Below, in pieces: positions 22,415 to 33,300 of a stretch of DNA of 64,000 nt. The translations under genes and the position numbers were made by a program. The DNA is from Atriophallophorus winterbourni (lineage: Eukaryota > Platyhelminthes > Trematoda > Plagiorchiida > Microphallidae). The stretch covers positions 1-64,000 of the forward strand of contig JACCGJ010000557.1 in assembly GCA_013407085.1 (NCBI GenBank). The letters run 5' to 3'. Numbering within the stretch: the first letter of the stretch is position 1; each line of letters begins with the position of its first letter. The notes beneath the pieces are model-generated. The model did not search any database. It was not told the origin of the DNA and saw nothing but the letters and a program-made list of their open reading frames with translations.

Positions 22415-25210
22415 GTACATCTGACGATAGGCATTCAGAGGGATCTGGATCTTTGAAAGTGATATATTTTAATGCGAGGAGCATGAGATACAAACTGGAT
22501 AAACTTTTTGATCAGATTAGACGGGACCCTCCAGCGATCATTGCGGTGACGGAAACCTGGCTCTCACCTGAACAGGATGATCCCGAGCTGGCCCTATTTG
22601 AATATAGAATCTTTCTCTCAGATCTAACAGACGCAAAAATCGGTGTTAGGGTTCCCTTATATTTCGAACAACATATTTTCGTCGCAGTGTTGGCTGGCTT
22701 ATAACAGACTGCCGGTATGGCTGAGAGTTTATGGTGCCGTATAAGGACTGCAGCTTCAATTGTCACGTTAGGTGTCGTTTATCGTGCTCCCAATACTCAG
22801 GCAGATACTCTGATATCACAGATGTGTCAGTATGATAGATCCTCAAACTGGTTGATTATGAGAATTTCAATGCTCCTAGTATTGTTTGGACTTCGCTAGA
22901 TGAAGGTTCTGGGTCATTCGAGCGGTACTTATTGGACGCTGTGGTTGATGTAGACCTCGTGCAGCATGTTTCCTATCCGACCAGAGTAGGCCCCACTGGA
23001 TGTGAGTCCATTTTGGACTTGGTATTCACTCTTACGCAGTCCGATATTACTGAGCTTCGGACTGAAGCTCCATTAGGCTGTAGTGATCATGCCACCTTAA
23101 GTTTTATTCGGTAACGCAACACTGACTGGGTACCGGATCCAATTTCCAGAAGGAATTTCTGGAAGGCAGACGCGGGTATGTAACGGGATGTTGCTTCATC
23201 TCTCGATTGGTCTTTCTATCAATCGGCTGAAGTTGAAGACTGTTGGCTGGTGATCCGTAATAATATTTTGACAGTTATTGAGTTGTCTGTTCCGTTGTCC
23301 ACAAGTCGTCGTAAGGCGAAAGTTCCCCTTGGTTTGATAAGGAGATAAGGAAACTTTTGCTGTAACGTAAAAAGCCCTGGTCGATATTCGTAAGCCGGAA
23401 AAACGCCACTGACTATGACAATTATCGGCAAACTAGAAACCTTTGCACGGCATTAAAACGCAGAAAACGTATGTTATACGAGCAGCGATTGGTTGACGAG
23501 TCTACGTGTGCACCAAAACGGCTATTCGCATACATTCGTCGCCGCACAAAGGCGTCGCCGTATATTCGTAATTTGATAGATACTAATGGGGTAGACATTA
23601 CTGAGGATGGTTTGAAAGCCGAAGCCATGGCTAAGCAATATGCCTCCATGTACTGTCTGGAAGACAGTTATTCCCCTTCTGTCTCTAATAACAGTAAAGT
23701 CCTCTCTGATCTTGATGTAGATGTAGAGATTGTTAGACTCCTTTTGGAACAGTTAGATACACAATCCGCGCCAGGACCAGAAGGTATTCATGCGTTTGCT
23801 TCACGAGCACTATCAGCATTGCTGTGCGTTCCGCTGTCCAGGTTGTTTACAAAATCTGTTACATTAGGGGTTTTGCCACAAGAATGGAAACGGGCAATTA
23901 TTAAACCTATGTTTGAGAGTGGAGACCCTAGTAGTCTCGCTAATTACAGGCCGGTAACATTGAATTCTGTGATCAGTAAAATTTTAGAGAAGCTGATCAA
24001 AAAGAAATAAGAGCACTTTCTTTTGGAGTGTGGGCGTTGGTGTCCACAACAACATGGATTCACCAAAAATCGCTCATGCGTAAGTAATCTGCTCCTGACA
24101 CGAGAAATTTGGTGTGCTTTGACTGATTCTGGTTAAGCGGTCGATGTCATTTTTATCGACTTTAGTAAGGCGTTTGACCGCGTGCCCCACCGCCGATTGC
24201 TTGTCAAGCTGGAGGGTGTGGGTATTCAAGGTTGTCTACTTAATTGGATCGAGACATTCATCTCAGGGCGGTCAAATCGTGTAGAGGTTGATGGAGTTTT
24301 GTCTTCAAAGATGATAGCATGCTCCGGAGTGCCGCTGGGATCTGTCCTTGGTCCATTGTTATTCACAATTTTCTTGAATTTTACTGAATGAAATTCCGGA
24401 CGCGGTAGCAATCGATTGTATTTTATTCGCGGATGATTTGAAGCTGTGGGCCTCAGCCAGTTCCTGCAATGGCCACAAGCAACTGCAACAAGCAGTTGAT
24501 GACTTAGCCAGTTGGACACATTGCTGGTCACGGCCTATCAATGAGGACAAGACAGTGGTCCTACGCATAAACTACGATGACACTGGTGGTGAATACTTTC
24601 TTGGAGGTAAGCCTATTAGAGCGGTGACGGTCGATAAAGTCTTAGCGATTCTGGTTATTGATTTCTTGAAGTCGAAATCTGAAACTTGTCGCAGAATAGG
24701 CAGCTCTACGAGTATGCTCTGGGCGATTCGGCTTTCATTACCCCACAAATGTTCCCGACACTTTTTTCTGCGTACATTTGTCCTCTGTTGGAATTTGGAC
24801 TACCTGTTGCGTTTCCTCAGTCTAAAGGCGAATGCGACTCCTTGGAGAGGGTACAAAGGAGGGGCACTAAGATGGTTTGTGGAATGCACCAACTCGCGTA
24901 CGAGGATAGGAGATTACTAAAACTCTACCCCCTAGAACTTCGAAGGGAAATATTTGACCTGCTCCTGACACGCCGTATTCTTCTCGGTCAATATGGAGAC
25001 GAGTTCCTCCAGTAATTCCGATTAGTAGGCGAGCCGAGGACTCGGGGACATGACTTTAAGTTGCAGAGGCCTAGAAGGCTGAAGCTGAGTAATGCAAGCA
25101 CACTATCCACGCGAGTGGTGAACACTTGGAACTCTCTACCGAAAGAGCTCCTGTCTCTACCATCTGAACAGCTATTCAAAAGCGCGTTGGATCAACATTT
25201 GTTGAGGTGA
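22411..25210 (+). pseudogene. CR1-like ORF2 (element C): endonuclease and reverse transcriptase
   Basis: Endonuclease blocks appear as VIYFNARSMRYKLDKL and TETWLS (22440-22570). A broken middle follows, then ILDLVFT and GCSDHATLSF (about 23010-23100). RT blocks are SAPGPEGIHAF, KPMFESGDPSSLANYRPVTL, QQHGFTKNRSC, FIDFSKAFDRVPHRR, SGVPLGSVLGPLLF and LFADDLKLWAS (about 24425-24460). The C-terminus has RILLGQYGDEFLQ and LSNASTLSTRVVNTWNSLP. At least five breaks (stops or shifts) are visible, including near 22700, 23115, 24010 and 24390. It is a different subfamily from A and B. Confidence 0.7.
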
Positions 25211-25562
25211 ATGGACTTGATCCCTGGAGTGATATAGTGGTGTTTCTCTACTCTCAGAATTCGCCTCGTCATCAGAAGTCACCCATGTCTATTACTGCGA
25301 TGAAGCTTAAACGGGATTTTATCCCTTCTGCTTTAGATTCAGAAAAAAAGAAGATAACGAGGTGCTTCCTAAAACGCTGATAATCACTTGGCATCGCGAT
25401 CGTCGAGGATATCCAACGCACAATAAGAAAATACGTTCTGACAGTGGTTGTTGCTACGCTGCAGCTTTCCACCCAAAGAAATTCTGGACGCTCGATTGGC
25501 TCGTTGGACACTTACTGGCATTGGCAACTGAACTGAACTGAATTGAACCTAAACTTGAACTG

Positions 25563-25882
25563 AACAAGGCTCGCAGAGAATTGTTCAGACTTCACTCAGC
25601 GTTATCTTGCCGAAAACCTTCAATCTCCATTCCCTTATACAAAATAGTCGTGCGGCCTCACTTATAATACTGCGTTCAATCCTGGACACCGTACTTAAAA
25701 AAAGATATCGCATGTCTCGGTAGGGTCCAGCGCCTTGCGACAAGGATGGTTGAGGGTCAGACAGGTAAAACCTAGTAGGCTAGGCTCAATGACCTCGGTT
25801 TGTTCTCAATAAAGAGACGGTGGCTGCGAGGTGACCTAATAGAAGCCTTGAAGATTCTAAAGGGTCTTACGGGTGAAAAAAC
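25563..25882 (+). mobile_element. CR1-like LINE C-terminal fragment
   Basis: Translation in one main frame with several stops gives ELFRLHSALSCRKP, VVRPHL.YCVQSWTPYLKKD, RVQRLATRMVEGQ and KRRWLRGDLIEALKILKGL. These are the thumb and C-terminal segments shared with copies A and B. It starts directly after the terminal repeat of element C and ends at a poly-A-like ACAAAAAAACG run near 25880. Confidence 0.65.
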
Positions 25883-25904
25883 AAAAAAACGTATTTTTAT
25901 ATTT

Positions 25905-26010
25905 TATCATATCTGTCTAGGCCTGGACAACCTGACAGCAAATTAACACACATGCATTCTATTACTGTGTTTCACTTTACCTCGACCAGGCTAGTGATTT
26001 CATACACCAC
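25905..26010 (+). repeat. S1 fragment
   Basis: The core ATCTGTCTAGGCCTGG and the 3' end CAGGCTAGTGATTTCATACAC are present. The 5' half is missing. Confidence 0.6.
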
Positions 26011-26047
26011 ACATTGTTCACGCATATTATTGCTTTGTTTCCTAACT

Positions 26048-27290
26048 AGCTGACCTCTCACCGTGCTGGTGAAGAGAATCCCTACCTTACTTTCCAGATA
26101 TGCGGAAACAAGAACGTGTGAAAAGTACGAACTGTATACTCGATATCGAAGTGCCGGGTGCTCAACCGCATACCGTCGAAGGAAATCTGGGCGCGTGATT
26201 GGCTTTTAGCAACCTTCAGCCCTGTGCAACTTGAACTTAGAGTACCTCTTCCCAGCCTCCATTCACGTTACACACGCCTGTGTGGGGCTGACCAATGTGC
26301 TGCTGCAGCTCAAAGGGCCAGGAGGGAACTCTTTCGACTACGTTCAGCCCTCACTTGCAGAAAAGCTGAGGTGCTATTGCCCCTTGACAAGGCAATAGTA
26401 AGGCCACATTTAGAATACTGTATCCAGGCTTGGAAGCCGTATTACCAGAAGGATATAGTGCAGCTAGAAAAGGTACAGAAGCTGGCCACTCGCATGATCG
26501 AGGGGTTAGCACACACCAATTATGAAAATCGTCTATTAGCACTAGGACTTTTCTCACTTAGAAGGAGGCAACTTAGGGGGGATCTTATAGAGACCTTTAA
26601 GGTTGTCAAAGGACTAAGTTGTTTAGAATTCGATGACTTCTTTCGGTTCTCTCCTTTGGTTGGTACACGAGGGCACAGTTTTAAGCTAAGTAAACAGCAC
26701 ACCAGGCTCGAATCCAGAACGCACTTCTTTAGCATCCGTATATTGAACGCGTGGAACTCACTTCCTGCAGAACTAATCTTGGCAACTTCAGTAATTGCGT
26801 TCAAACATGGGCTGGACGAACGGTGGCAGGAGCTCTTCCCGGAGCATTACCCTTAAGACTAAATCCCTCATTTTTATGATAAAAAAAACACAAAAATATT
26901 CGAAAAATTTTTTAAAACACAAAAAAGAGTTTCTTTTTTCATTTTTTGCATTTGTGTAAATAAACTGCTGTCCATCGTCTTTTCATTCGATTGGACATGC
27001 AACATGCATAACTCTCTCACCTTTCGGTGATGAGACATCTCCCATCTTCCATTCACAGTTACACACGCCTGTGTTACTTACGAATCAACCCTGGTAGTGG
27101 TGGGTGTTTTCAAGCACACCTCCGAAAGAATCTGGGCACTCGTTTCGACTTGGTCGACTATCGCCCTGTGAATCCTGGCGGGTGTTTTAAAGCACACCTT
27201 CGAAAGAATCTGGGCACTCGTTTCGACTTGGTCGACTATCGCCCTGTGATACTGATACTGTTACTGAACTTGAACTTGAATCCTGCCCGC
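26048..27290 (+). mobile_element. CR1-like LINE 3' end with two tail segments
   Basis: A tail segment (26048-26235) has the hairpin CTCTCACCGTGCTGGTGAAGAG. An open frame (26255-26856) follows and encodes the thumb and C-terminal region: DQCAAAAQRARRELFRLR, RPHLEYCIQAWKPYYQKDI, LATRMIEG, RRQLRGDLIETFKVVKGL, GTRGHSFKLSKQ and NAWNSLPAELI, with a stop at about 26854. A second tail with hairpin CTCACCTTTCGGTGATGAG (27017-27035) and a GAACTTGAACTTGAA end (about 27262-27285) follows. Two tails around one ORF end imply nested insertion or duplication. The 5' part of the element is absent. Confidence 0.68.
27102..27247 (+). repeat. 78-bp tandem duplication in a LINE tail
   Basis: GGGTGTTTTCAAGCACACC at 27102 and GGGTGTTTTAAAGCACACC at 27180 start two units with nearly identical following sequence (GAAAGAATCTGGGCACTCG). 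The unit belongs to the conserved CR1 tail. Confidence 0.8.
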
Positions 27291-27969
27291 GTCATTGAAA
27301 ACGTTGACTTTTTTGTGTGTAAGCGCAAAAATGCATATGTTGGCTTGTCATCTTAATTAATTGTAATAACTTTAATCGATCATCTTTTATAAACTCGTAC
27401 ACGCCTGTAAAGTTCAATAAATTAACTGGGCAGTGTTCGTTGTCATAACGCGCAGTTCTAAAACTGTTATGCACAATTGAATCAGAATCATTTATTAGAA
27501 ACAATAGAAGCACAAAAGTTTTATATTGTCTCATCAGATTTTCATGCAAATATATAGCGAAAGTTAACATAAATCACCACGGATTGTCGTAAGTAAGTTC
27601 TGCACTAATACATTAGTTACTAAAGTATTCAGTTCAATACTTCTTGATTCATTTCTATAACGCATTGCACAACTTTTAATCAGAATTTTTGTTATTATAA
27701 TCTTGGTGATACTGCACCATTTTCTTTCTCTCTCCACAGCGTTTACTTCCCAATAAATATGCATTATGTTTTTCCTCTCTGGACTGTGGACATTTTTCCC
27801 GACCAAATGTGTTAACTATCCTGTGGTTATTCTATTAAGCTTGTAGCTTTTATTTCCACAATACACTATTGACTATTGATAGACGACAGAGGGTCAGGCC
27901 ATTGAGCCGCATCTCTTTCTATCAGCAACATAGTCCAGGAGAACTTAAGTTGAAGAAATCCTGTCCATT
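27291..27969. other. AT-rich spacer, nothing recognised
   Basis: No coding frame with protein character, no hairpin of note and no copy of the repeat families described here. Confidence 0.3.
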
Positions 27970-28235
27970 ATACAGCTTTCCAGTGATTACAGACAGTAGA
28001 TCATCCACTAGCTAGTTTAACTGATTTTCAGATCTTGTTGCAATGACCTCTTCCGGAAGTGCATTTCACAAGTTGAGAATTTTTGTTGATAAAGTGAATC
28101 CTTGTGTCGTTCTAGCGTTCTTCGCTTTTGGAGCTTTCGTGAATGGCCACGAAGTCTTGAGCCCGCTACGAGAGGGAAAATCTCGCGCAGCTCGTCACAG
28201 TTGGCACCGAGTAATATGCGACGAGTTAGCAGCAA
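27970..28235 (-). mobile_element. CR1-like fragment of the element-C family
   Basis: The minus strand encodes LLLTRRILLGANCDELREIF, then GSRLRGHSRKLQKRR, matching the C-terminal block of element C and of 10759-11272. It is interrupted downstream and joined at 28236 to the tail of a different LINE. Confidence 0.55.
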
Positions 28236-29262
28236 ATCAGTTCAGTTCAGTTGCACAGGACAGAAAGTGGTTAACGGGCCAATCGAGCGTCCAGAATTTC
28301 TTTCGGTGGAAAGCATTAGAGAAGCAACCACCACTGCCAAAGCGTTTTTTCTCATTATGATTTGGATATCCTCGACGGTCGCGACGGCTCAAGATTATCC
28401 GGGTTGTATTTAAGAAGCACCTCGCTATGAATAATGCTGGAAAAATAAACTTCTCTTCACCAGTACGTTGAGAGGTCAGCTAAAAAAGAGTTGTATTTAA
28501 AAAACAGAACTCTAGCATTTACTTACTTACCAGACAACGCTAAAAATAATGAACTACCTAATCTTGCATAGAAATTAGGGGGATAATTCAAGAAAAAGCT
28601 CACCTCAGATGCGGTCCAAACCGTTTTTAAAACTCGCGACAAAACTGCAGGATATAAGTTTTTATGGAAGCCGTTTCCAGAAATTTTACACCCTGAGGCT
28701 GAAGTAGTTTTTCCGGGAGTCTAGTCTACATCGCTCCTTAGCAAGTTTAAGTGAATGTCCGCAGGTGCCCAGCTCGGGTCTTAAGGCAAAGAATTCGTTT
28801 ATGATAACGCCACTTAAACCTGTCAAGATCTTGAAGGTTTCAATTAAGTCACCTCTTAAACGATAGCGTATAAATGAGTAAAGATCAAGAGACTTCAGGC
28901 GTGCAGCGTAAGGTTTCTCTCGCTGACCCTCAATCATGCGACTTGCATGACGCTGTACGCTTTCGAGTCGAACGATGTCTTTCTCGCAGTAAGTGCACCA
29001 CGCATGAACACAATATTCTAGATGAGGCCGAAGTAATGCCTTGTAAACTGACATGTGACAGGACAAGTGACGGGTCTTCTGCTGGATAACACGGATCTCA
29101 GTCGAAAGAGAACTTTGTGAGCACGTTGAGCTGCAGCGGCGCATTGGTCTTCCCATTTGAAGTCAGTCCTAACTAGTACTCTCAAATCCTTAACACGCTG
29201 TGTGGTGTTAACTGTGAGAGAATTACCCGACACCTGGACTGAGATCTTATCAACCAGTACTT
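28236..29262 (-). mobile_element. CR1-like LINE of the A/B family, 5'-truncated
   Basis: The minus strand carries, from 29262 downward, the RT thumb and C-terminal region (LVDKISVQVSGNSLTVN, RVKDLRVLVRTDFKWEDQC, FRLRSVLSSRRP, RPHLEYCVHAWC, GQREKPYAARLKSLDLYS). The 3' UTR, tail hairpin and (TGAAC) end at 28256-28236 follow. The protein frame is shifted near 29060 and ends early. A typical 5'-truncated LINE insertion. Confidence 0.75.
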
Positions 29263-29263
29263 G

Positions 29264-29710
29264 TGTGCGACTATCTCCTTCTGGAGGATGAGTCGGCTTC
29301 AATTAAGATTCTTGGGAATTTGGGTACAAAGCGGCGTCCCCAGCACCACTCGGCGTTTGTTCCAGTCAGCTTCTCTAGCCTTTGCACAACCAAGTGCGAC
29401 CTGCAAGGCAGCAGGGGGTTACCAGAAAGAGGTGGTCTACCAGACTCTGTTCCAGGTTCTTCCTCGGGGTTTTCTCCCGAAGCCTTTCCCGTGATCGGGT
29501 ATCCCGCAAGACAGCGGAGGTTTAAAATCAGGGTTTTCCTTCCCTTAGATAAAATGCCCCCACAGGCTAACGAGCTCCATCTGTCCGAATCAAACTGGTT
29601 TTCAGGCGCCAGTCACTCGCCTTCGCCCCTTCTCCTGTTGGTAGAAGCAGTTCCGCCGGGCTCGGGGAGCCACTCGTGCAGGCCAGAAGCTGGACTTGGT
29701 TGTTAGAGGC
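29264..29710 (-). repeat. GC-rich dispersed repeat (GTGCGACTATC family), longest copy
   Basis: It begins GTGCGACTATCTCC and includes GATGAGTCGGCTTCAAT and a run through CCCCAGCACCACTCGGCG. The first ~140 bp recur at 36207-36345 and the first ~60 bp at 44803-44860. In the shorter copies the GTGCGAC end is joined to ACTT-type simple repeats, so the 3' end is probably at the low-coordinate side on the minus strand. No protein is recognised; it may be the 3' UTR of a LINE whose coding part is not in this window. Confidence 0.6.
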
Positions 29711-30310
29711 TATTTGAGACGCGTGCTATGTGGGAGCATTTTATAAACAGTGGGAGCTTATCCACACTGCCAATTCCGGCTATGACAGCCTCTGCGGTAA
29801 GATCACCACTGAACATGGTTTGAGGCAGTTTCAAGTGATGATATCCATCTCCATATCCATGTTGCAATAGAATAAATACACAGAGGCGAAGACGCTTTTA
29901 GAGTGTCCTGTGTGACGCGGATGGTGACGAAGCTTTCGATTGCTAAGGCGACCTTAAAAATACATCATCTTCTTAACATATCTGCCGAGATACACGAAAC
30001 GATCGACAGTTACATGCATCACATTTTTATTAATAAAATGCTGTTTGATTGATCGATGTCCTGCGGCAGAACATTGTATTCAGAAGGTTGGCAACCTTGA
30101 TGGACACCATTGTCGGTGAATTCTCTGCTACCCTAGATACCTGTTTTAATACATTGGCTATACACCTTAATAATTGTGGAACGGTGGTTGTTTGAATAGA
30201 ATATTTGAGAATCAATGAAATCGTTCGAGCTGTGTGTATGGTGAATTGAGTTGATGCAACGTTTTGTTTCCCTATACAGAATTCCACTATAGTATTCATT
30301 TACATTTTAG
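29711..30310. other. Upstream flank of NF-YC
   Basis: AT-rich DNA without a recognisable repeat or coding frame. The promoter or a 5' untranslated exon of the following gene may lie here. No core promoter motif stands out. Confidence 0.3.
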
Positions 30311-30320
30311 AGATAACGTG
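30296..30320 (+). other. 3' splice acceptor 10 nt upstream of the NF-YC ATG
   Basis: CATTTACATTTTAG ends at 30310 and the ATG is at 30321. The exon therefore begins ten bases before the start codon, as in the Nup160 gene of this window. This fits spliced-leader trans-splicing, or an intron in the 5' UTR. Confidence 0.5.
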
Positions 30321-33300
30321 ATGGAATACGCTGTAAACCATTTGACAGAATGTCAAGACCAAGTTCTAGCTTATTGGGAATTAGTTCGATTAGAGATTGA
30401 TAACCTTCAGTGTGACCATGCTGCATTTAAGGCTCAGGATTTACCGTTGGCGCGTATAAAAAAGATCATGAAGCTAGACGATGATATCAGATCCATGGTA
30501 CGTTTCCATTTTCTATTTTGTGTTTTTTGTCATTATCTATAATCTTGGTCGCAGCTTATAATGTATACTCATTAAGAAATTTTTTAACTCTTCGGAATTT
30601 TCACCGGAGTATTTTTTTCTGAATTAGCAGTTCAGAACCTTTTAAAGACTCACTGAACCTGATCTTGTTGTGTCTACCTAATCAGAGCTAACATCCAGTG
30701 ATGAATTTTAAGTACAGGAATTGTGAGCACTTCAGACGCAATTACACTTGGTACTAAAAGGCCTCAACATTATTGTATACCTGCCATCTTGAGGTAGCAA
30801 AGCTGTTCTCACATATCCTGCTATTCAATACAAAATCTTATTTGCTTGCTTGACTTGTATGTTATGAAGGCACAAGCCTGATCCAGACAAAATGCCGCAC
30901 AGTCAGATTGCACGTGAGCTAAGATACTGCCAGGTTGCCCAGGACTCCGAGCTGTTTCAGCATGCAGCTCAATACCGGTGGCCAATCAATTTAGCCGCAC
31001 AGCACAAAGTATTGCACGATTGCACATCCGTGCAAAGACAACGTATCGCACAAGGAAAGACTACACGTACACTAAGATACTATCAGGTTGCCCAGGCCTA
31101 GACGTAGCTACTCTAAAATGCTAGGATCCTACCTAGTACATCATTATGATGCCTTACCGAACGTCATAAATTTGTGTACAATAACGCAGTGCGTTCAATC
31201 TAGTGTCCGTACGATAGTTTGCTTGCTACCTAGGTGAAACTTATAATTACATGAACGCTCAACCGCCGTGACTGGTGCTTATATTGCGCAATTGTGATGC
31301 GAAGCCTGATAATTGGAAACGTTCTGCAACATGCGCGATTGTGCGTGCTATATTATATGGTATGGTATGACAGTACAAGCCTGATCCAGGCAAAGTGCCT
31401 CACAGTCAGAGACTGCACGTGCTATATTGATTTGCGAGAGGTACTGTGCTGTTTGTAGAAACACTGAAATCTCACTGCCATTTTCTCCATCTAGGTCTGG
31501 GCAACCCTACAATTTATCAGCACGGATGTGCAATCGTACAGCACTTCTGTGCTGTACTGTCAATACATGCTAAATTGATTTTCCACCGGTAGTAAGCTGC
31601 ATGCGAAAACACGCTTGGGTCTCACTACCATCGCTATTTTTCTTTCCTGTGTCTCTCTAGGCCTGGGCAGTCTTTGACTGGGCGACACTTCGCCTGGAAC
31701 AGGCTTGTGATTTCATACACACGTATAATAGAAGAAGAAGAAGAGAATAACTTTATTCGTGTACACGAATTTTCAGCAATACAGCTGTTTGTGTTACGTG
31801 AATGTGTGTTCAGTTGTAGAATCGCAAACAATCTCTGTGCCACAATTTCTCACCGATTGTAGCCAGGCTCGTTGAGTGTCATCATTAGCATACTGTCTTT
31901 CATTATCATGCTATCGCTATTTATTCATCGGTATTTTTTGTTTCTCATTTCCTCCCTCCATAATCAGATGATCAGCGCCGAGGCGCCAATTCTTTTCGCC
32001 AAGGCGGCGGAGTTGTTCATTCGTGAATTAACGTTACGTGCATGGATTCACACCGAGCGGAACCGTCGCCGTACTTTACAACGTAACGATATCGCCATGG
32101 CCGTGAGTGATGGAGACACGGATCAATTCGATTTTTTAATCGATATTGTTCCTCGGGAAGAAATCCGCGGTCTTCGTCGGGTAAGAATTTTTAAGTTCTT
32201 GTCTATCATGTTTCATCTATCAATGCACTTTTTCTTTACCTCGTCTGGTTTTGTTTACAGGATGACTCGTGACTCTGTGATATTTTTAGCGTCATTCTTT
32301 CGTATGCAATCCCAGATTTGTCGTTTAAAACCGGGTTGTCGTGATATCATTTCAATGGATTAACGATTCATATTTCCCTTCCTTCGTGTATTTTACACAC
32401 ACTGCGTGTCTTGTGTTTATGCATATATAAATCATCTGGGACTTTGTCACCAACACCTGATTTCCACGGAAAATGGTTTCGTCTGTAGATGAATAATCAC
32501 CGTTCAACGCTCACCTGAGAACTTGGCGTTTCTAATATCCGCAGTCATTGCATTCTGTGCGACTATACCGAATTGGTTCTGTAGGCGCAGAACACTGCTT
32601 TTCATATTCTATGAATGAATATGTCCTCATCCCACCAGTGCACGGATGTACTATCGTGTAGTACTTTTGTGCTGCGCAGCTAACACCGTGCTAAATTAAA
32701 TTGCAACCGGTAGTCAGTTGCACGCTGAAACACACTGGAGTCTCACTACCACTACAATTTCTATTTTCCAATATCTGTCTAGGCCTGGGCAACCTGACAG
32801 TATGTTAGCCCACGTTCAGTTTATCAGTGTGCGGAACTTTGCCTGGATCAGGCTTGTGCTTTCATAGATATTCCTTCTGGGATTTGTTGCTTGAACATTG
32901 TTATACCTTTTTGTAATATTTGTACGCAGACGTGGTCTGCGGGTGTATTTAACCGTTGCGGTAACGTAATCGGCCGAAAGTGTCTGAAGATGCGTTGAGA
33001 TGAGCCTAATGTCAGCTGCTCGTTTGTAGACCAATCGGCATTGGAGTCCATTTTGAAAACATTCGCATTCTCAATCACCTTGTTCCCTGCAGCTGTTGTT
33101 GTGCACCACGATTGTAAGTGAATAGGATTTTGTTCCAATATGCAGGCACTTGATAAAGTTAAATTTGAACGTCTTACGCACTGTGGTATGAAGAATTGTA
33201 TCCGAGTCTTTAACAAATATCCTCATTTGTATGCATTTCCGTCGCAAACACACCACGACCGGTTTCGTGCTGTTTGCACTCATCAGGTAGGGACAATGAG

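Larger units (their letters stand above)
21332..25562 (+). mobile_element. CR1-like LINE, element C, full-length but decayed
   Basis: Plus-orientation two-ORF element. The 5' limit is set where it meets copy B, so the true 5' end may lie inside or be lost. ORF1 covers about 21480-22414 and ORF2 22411-25210. The 3' UTR from about 25370 is homologous to the tails of copies A and B. The end is GAACTGAACTGAATTGAAC-type repeat at about 25525-25562. Many stops and frameshifts make it inactive. Confidence 0.78.

Noticed and set aside
25255..25300. CTGATGA and downstream GAAAC on the minus strand
   Set aside because: No stem II can form between them, and the corresponding site at 10820 has CTGCTGA and GGAAC; it is part of a LINE 3' UTR, not a hammerhead.
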